A stretch of DNA of 64,000 nucleotides from Chytridium lagenaria. Taxonomy: Eukaryota; Chytridiomycota; Chytridiomycetes; Chytridiales; Chytridiaceae. Under the pieces are notes generated by a model. The model was not told the origin of the DNA, searched no databases, and was given only the letters and a program-made list of their open reading frames with translations. The stretch spans positions 1-64,000 of the forward strand of contig JAHLKC010000121.1 in assembly GCA_025449115.1 (NCBI GenBank). The letters run 5' to 3'. Positions within the stretch are counted from its first letter, which is position 1, and each line of letters begins with the position of its first letter. This document shows, one piece after another, positions 59,420-64,000 of this stretch. Made by a program: the position numbers and the translations under genes.

Positions 59420-62042
59420 ATGATAAACAGCCCTCTCACACACACCCCCACCGCCAGTCATAGGTGCCCCTCTCCATCCTACTCATCCACCCGCCCCAAC
59501 AGCCCACCCACACGCAAACAATGGCATCCTCACCACCCAGCTTGGACCCTCTTGGCGACCACTACCACAACATCTTTCAAGTATCCACAACGCGCCCAGC
59601 ATCACCGTCCCAGCCTACGCTCACTGGCGTTCCCCTAAGCCAAGGGTAAGCTTACTTCCCCTCTTTTGAGACATTTACTGACTTTGAGATTCTTAGGTGC
59701 AGAGCCTCGTCTTTTTCCGCGGAGATTATGACAACGGCAACAGCACCATTGTCGAGAGGCAGAGTGATTTCGACTGTCTGGTTGATGAGTGTTCTGATGT
59801 CGAAAGTGCTGAGGATGTCGCCAGTGCTGAGACGGTGCACCAGGTTTCGGACAAACTTGTTGAGGCTACCCCCGTCGCCGTCACCGCTCTCGAAACGTCA
59901 ATTGACTGTCAGGTTGATGAGCGTTATGACGTTGTCCCCAGCGCTGATGACACGGTGGCCAGGTTTCGGACAAACTTTTTGAGCTACCCCCGTTGCCATA
60001 ACCGCTCTCGCACCGTCAGTTCAGGAGGAGCTTGACGTCTATAAAGGCAAGAGCTACATCTCGTCTGGAGACCAGATTGATGGGACTATCTTGCTATCGA
60101 ACGTCGCCGTCAACGTGAAGAATGAGTTGGACGCTGTTGCCAAGCTGCTGAAGACTACTATCTTACCCCGACTACTTCCGACAAAGAATCTATTGGAGTC
60201 CCGTCCCCGATCACCGACACTGCAGACAAGGAGATGGAGGCTGATTTCCACGATGTTGGCTCGTTTAAATCTGAGAAGACTGCTGCGCAGATCAGCATTG
60301 ACTACAGCACAGCAGAGCCCGCTATCGATTTTGAGAACCAGCAGCCGCAAATCAATGTTCAAGTTCCCGTTAAGATGATTGCTCAAAACAATGACGATTC
60401 AATGTCGGACGTCTCGGACGCTCGGATCTTGGCGACATTGATGAGAATCCTATTGAACCTGCTGGACCTTTCCACGCTCAAAGCCACGCATCCATCCATT
60501 CTATCGAAACTCCCGTCGTTGATTTTGCCGTCCAAGACGACGCCATGTCAGAGGCATCCGACGTCTCCGAATGCGAGCTCGTTTGATTTAGAGTGTGATG
60601 ATGAGATAAAGTGCCAACTCCAACGTCAGCCAGACCTACAGCCATGAGGAAGAAATGGAGACTATTGTTGCTTCAGAAGGTACCCACAGGAAATGGAGGT
60701 GAGACCCCCTCTCCGCCCCCACTCACTCTCGCTGAGCGGATGAAGATGATTGATTTAAAGGAGCGTGCTACTAACATTCCCGAGGATGACAACTCTACTG
60801 ATTGGATTGATACCAACATTCAACATCACCGTCACAGCTTTACCCGTCGTCGTACTCGTTTTAGAAGGCCCATTGCCAAAACCGTTGCAGGGAAGCGCTG
60901 CGATAAACTCGTTACCCGTGTCACTCAACTCGAGAAGTTGCTTGCCGAGAGTCAAACTAAAATATCCACATCACCGTAAATAATGAAGACGTCACCACCC
61001 AACTGTTTAACGTTATTTCTGTTTGGAGAGTAATCAGAAAACGATCGAAAGAGCTTGAGAGTCGCAGCAGTACGATTTTTTTAATGGAACAAAACCTGGA
61101 CGTGATGCATAAAACCATGGTTAGTTTGCATGAGACTGTTAAGGATGTTGATTTCGGAGTCGTGCGGGATCGTGACATTATCACGGACTTGGAGAAGAGC
61201 AAGTTTGATGAGAAGATTAGGGAGACCAATTGGAAGGTGGATAGGAATGGTGAAAGTTTTGTTTGAGATGAGTGCTGGAGATGTGATTATTGATGATAAG
61301 GACTTGGAGTGTGGGTATCAGGGTGATTTTGTTGTAAAGATGAATGCTTTGGACGTCTGCTAATGAGAGTGGTGTTATTGGATGTGCACCTTTGGATGGC
61401 TCAACGGTTATGGTTGAAAGTTTCACTCAAACCACGGAATTGGATAACAGCAGTGCTTTGGCATCATCTAAGATCTTGGACTCTGGTGAGATCCCCGCCG
61501 TATGTTCACCTACAACCGCTACACTCAACAAGGACGCATCTATTCTGGACTCTAACATGGGCTGCACTCATATCGACTCTTCCGCCTCCGACAACTCTTC
61601 TGCTCTATTGACATCTCAGGAAGCTTGTGAGGATCCCGCCCTGATCTCCTTACCGATCAACAACAAGCGTTTGGTCTTACTTTCAGAATCTGACTTGCGT
61701 TGCAAGATGGCCTCCTCCGCAGACTTGACCGGCTCCACCAACGCTCGTTCTTCTTCTATGTCTCCTCCATCGACAACTTGTAGAATTCCACGGTGTTCAC
61801 CCACAAACGTGACCTCCGCAGGCTCCACCAACAACAGCCTTTCCTCCAAGTCAGCTGCACAGACTACCTCCAAACTTCCTTCAATTCGCGGTATCTCGGC
61901 AAAGACCAAGCAGATTTCAAAAACTCATACCGCATGCTCTACAAAGTCATCGCCCACCATCCCGCGTGCTGCTCCTTCCGTAACTGTTCGCCCTGCGAAA
62001 CCGTCAAAGGTTGCTGCTAAGCCTACTCCGCGCTGGAGGTGA
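59420..62042 (+). CDS. Unknown acidic coiled-coil protein, right-arm copy
   Basis: Partner of the gene at 47132-49760, with the same order of parts: N-terminal exon from ATG 59420, intron at about 59646-59697, duplicated TVHQVSDKLVEATPVAVTAL element, acidic MSDVSDA segment, coiled coil (about 60920-61210), and a C-terminal block ending PTPRWR at 62042. Here MEADFHDVGSFKSEKTAAQ and its continuation through VQVPVKMIAQNNDD are in one frame, where the left copy is broken. Other sites are broken here instead, for example near 59975, 60420 and 61255. The last 700 bases (61344-62042) are one open frame. No known domain recognised. Confidence 0.6.
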
Positions 62043-62152
62043 TGTATGATAGATTGCTGGTCTTTAAGAATCTTTCTTTATTTACTTTTTGTTCCCTTGC
62101 TATTTTAAAAAACCAAAGCCTACCCTCACCACCATTCTCCATCACATGCCTT

Positions 62153-62153
<1 letters not shown>

Positions 62154-62184
<31 letters not shown>
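62154..62184. repeat. CA microsatellite (right arm)
   Basis: About 15 CA units; shorter than the GT tract at the matching place in the left arm. Confidence 0.9.
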
Positions 62185-62186
<2 letters not shown>

Positions 62187-63007
62187 ACACCCACCCGTTC
62201 GCTTACAAATCCTCCGTTTTGTATAAACCACGCTGCCCTACACTTAACCATTTGTCTTTGCTCTTGGGAATGTTTTTATTGCAAATCTCTTGTTCTTTCT
62301 GACCTTTTATCACTGATGTGTTGTTGTTTTTTTGATATTTTTGTTGTCAATTCTTTGTTTGTTTTTATAAGTGTTTTCGTCAATCATTTGTTGACCAAAT
62401 CTCTTATTGACAGACTCGTTGACCCCTGTTTATGTATATGTTTGCAGATTCCTGTTTTGTTTTCTTTTTTTTTGCTTCTGTTTTGATTCTTTTGAAAATG
62501 GGCATTTATTTTGGATTCAGTCCCGAAATGCCCGCATCTGCCGAATGTAATTTATTTGTTAAAAGAAACCATTCTAGTTTTTGCTGTTTATATCGTTTCC
62601 TGGAAACTTTATTATTTTTACTGAAAGTAGCGTGCAAATACGAAAGTGTGTCGTCTCATCATGTTTCCCTACCCTATGCACTAGTACGCAGGAGATATAT
62701 AAAATATATTAAACCAGTTAAAACCACGTTAATATGGGCATGAGACGGGCGTCAACGATCTCCTCCGAGTCTTCGAGTTGAATTCTCTTTCAATGTTGAG
62801 GAGAACCCACATACTGGTCACAAAAAGTTCGTTGGGTCAATTTTCAATTGAACACCTGCTTTGAATTTGGTGAGCACTGCTTCGAATTCGGACTTCAACT
62901 TCGACTTCCGCTCTTCCGTTTTTCTCTTGCATCCGTCCTTTTTGACACCCGCATACAACTCCTCCGACGACTAACGAGTACTCTTTTCTACTTCCCTCGT
63001 TTCAACC

Positions 63008-64000
63008 ATGTCCGCCGTCCCTGCAGCCGTCAAGGAAGCCTCCTCGTCTTTTTTCGATACCCTCTTTTGGAGGGCTCCTTCCCCACAATTGATATCCCAG
63101 ACATGACGTCAACCAGCTCCAACGATGTCGCTTCCGCTTCCACCACTGCTCCTCGTGAGGAAGCGTTTTTGGATTCTTCGTTTTGGAGGATGTCGTTGCC
63201 CAACATTGATATCCCAGAACTCACCAAGCATCTCGAATGCATCCGTAGTTCCTACCGCCACGTCTGGTCAAGACAATGGAGAGTATAATGACTCGCTCTT
63301 TTGGAAGGTGCCATTGCCGAGCATTGACTTGCCCGATGTTGTTGCACCCCGCACTGCTGTCGTTGCCAAGGTGGTGGAAGAAGTGCATTCTGCCACACCC
63401 GCGCGCACCGCCAACGAAGAAACGTTCAACGACTCTCTCTTTTGGAGAAACCCGCTTCCAAGCATTGATATCCCGGAGCTTGCAGCCACAGCCGTGAAGG
63501 AGGTTACCAAGCCTGCAAGCATCCCACCGGCAACTGTCGTCCCCAAAGAACAGTCGTTCAACGCTCCCCTCGTGCCACGCATTGACATCTTAGAGGTCCC
63601 CAAATCGAAGAACGTCCCTGCCGCACCCATCGTCACAGTCACTTTGCCTGCCGTTCGTTCACCAAAAGAGGAGCAGACGTTCTCTGATTTTCACTTTTGG
63701 GAAGATGCCTATCCCTAGCATTGATCTTCCGGATGTGGTTGGGAAAAAGGATACATTGGCTGCCAGTCCCCTCTGTGGCTGCTGTGGCCGAGATGAACGA
63801 GTCCTTTTCGGACCTGCTCTTTTGGAAGGTTCCTGTGCCTAACATTGACTTACCGGAGAATTCTAAGGCTGTTGAAGAGAAGGCAACTGTCGCTGCGGCA
63901 CCAGTTGTTCTCTCTAAGAAGGAGGAGGAGTTGTTTTCAGACTCACTCTTCTGGAAAGTTCCTCTGCCCAGCATTGACCTTCCTGAGGTCACAAGCGTAG
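63008..64000 (+). CDS. FW-motif repeat protein, partial (runs off the window)
   Basis: No family recognised. From ATG 63008 (MSAVPAAVKEASSS) the protein is built of a motif with consensus FSDSLFWKVPLPSIDLPEV, repeated every 35-45 residues and separated by Ala/Val/Pro/Glu-rich, probably disordered linkers. Eight copies can be seen at about 63050, 63170, 63285, 63427, 63556 (degenerate), 63678, 63807 and 63937, and the frame is still open at the window end. Phe-Trp, the Pro-x-x-Pro-like core and the Ile-Asp-x-Pro are best kept. Frame changes are needed near 63085, 63235 and 63700. No signal peptide or membrane segment is seen, so it is possibly cytoplasmic or nuclear, with a multivalent binding motif. 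Confidence 0.65.

Larger units (their letters stand above)
59081..63163 (+). repeat. Right arm of the large inverted repeat (about 4.08 kb)
   Basis: Inverted partner of 46050-50097. It includes an entire copy of the coiled-coil gene and the 5' end of the FW-motif gene, which continues beyond the arm here but is cut off in the left arm. The right arm therefore probably resembles the source and the left the copy. Confidence 0.9.

Overview
This is a eukaryotic nuclear window, most likely from a zoosporic (flagellated) fungus such as a chytrid. Short GT-AG introns interrupt most genes. The conserved genes are fungal in type (RAT1, MON1, PTPA, the 9.5 kDa subunit of complex I), and two genes of motile cilia (NME7, CFAP299) sit close together. 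The transposons (a Tnp2/Plavaka-like element, a KDZ remnant and a Ty1/copia element) also fit a fungal genome. The species cannot be named from the sequence alone.

Layout. 0-9 kb is transposon territory: a Tnp2-like DDE transposase and a divergent partner gene with AT-hooks share a 100 bp promoter, followed by a KDZ transposase that has lost its catalytic core. 9-18.7 kb is repeat-like DNA without a recognisable gene, into which a 5.6 kb Ty1/copia element has inserted on the minus strand. Its 209 bp LTRs are identical and it is flanked by the 5 bp duplication AATAT. 18.8-43.6 kb is a compact gene-rich core: nucleolar FKBP (-), NME7 (-), eIF5-mimic protein (+), complex I 9.5 kDa subunit (+), CFAP299 (+), PTPA (-), RAT1 (+), an LRR protein (-), MON1 (-) and a RasGAP (+). 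Several head-to-head pairs have start codons only 43 to about 105 bp apart.

44-64 kb is a lineage-specific region. Five paralogous genes for secreted, probably GPI-anchored DOMON (heme-binding cytochrome-like) proteins lie at 44.1, 51.1, 53.3, 55.4 and 57.5 kb. Four of them sit in the 9 kb loop of a large inverted repeat (arms about 46.05-50.10 and 59.08-63.16 kb, about 4 kb each). Each arm carries a copy of an unrecognised acidic coiled-coil gene, and the outer end of each arm cuts into a second unknown gene. That gene encodes a protein built from a repeated 19-residue motif, consensus FSDSLFWKVPLPSIDLPEV. It continues past the right edge of the window and survives only as a fragment at the left arm.

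A caution for every gene here: many otherwise conserved reading frames are broken by single-base indels, often in homopolymers. The two arms of the inverted repeat differ by homopolymer length at sites that break the frame. Uncorrected long-read indel errors are therefore at least as likely as real pseudogenes, except where whole domains are missing (KDZ) or a larger change is visible (a 22 bp duplication in the left arm).
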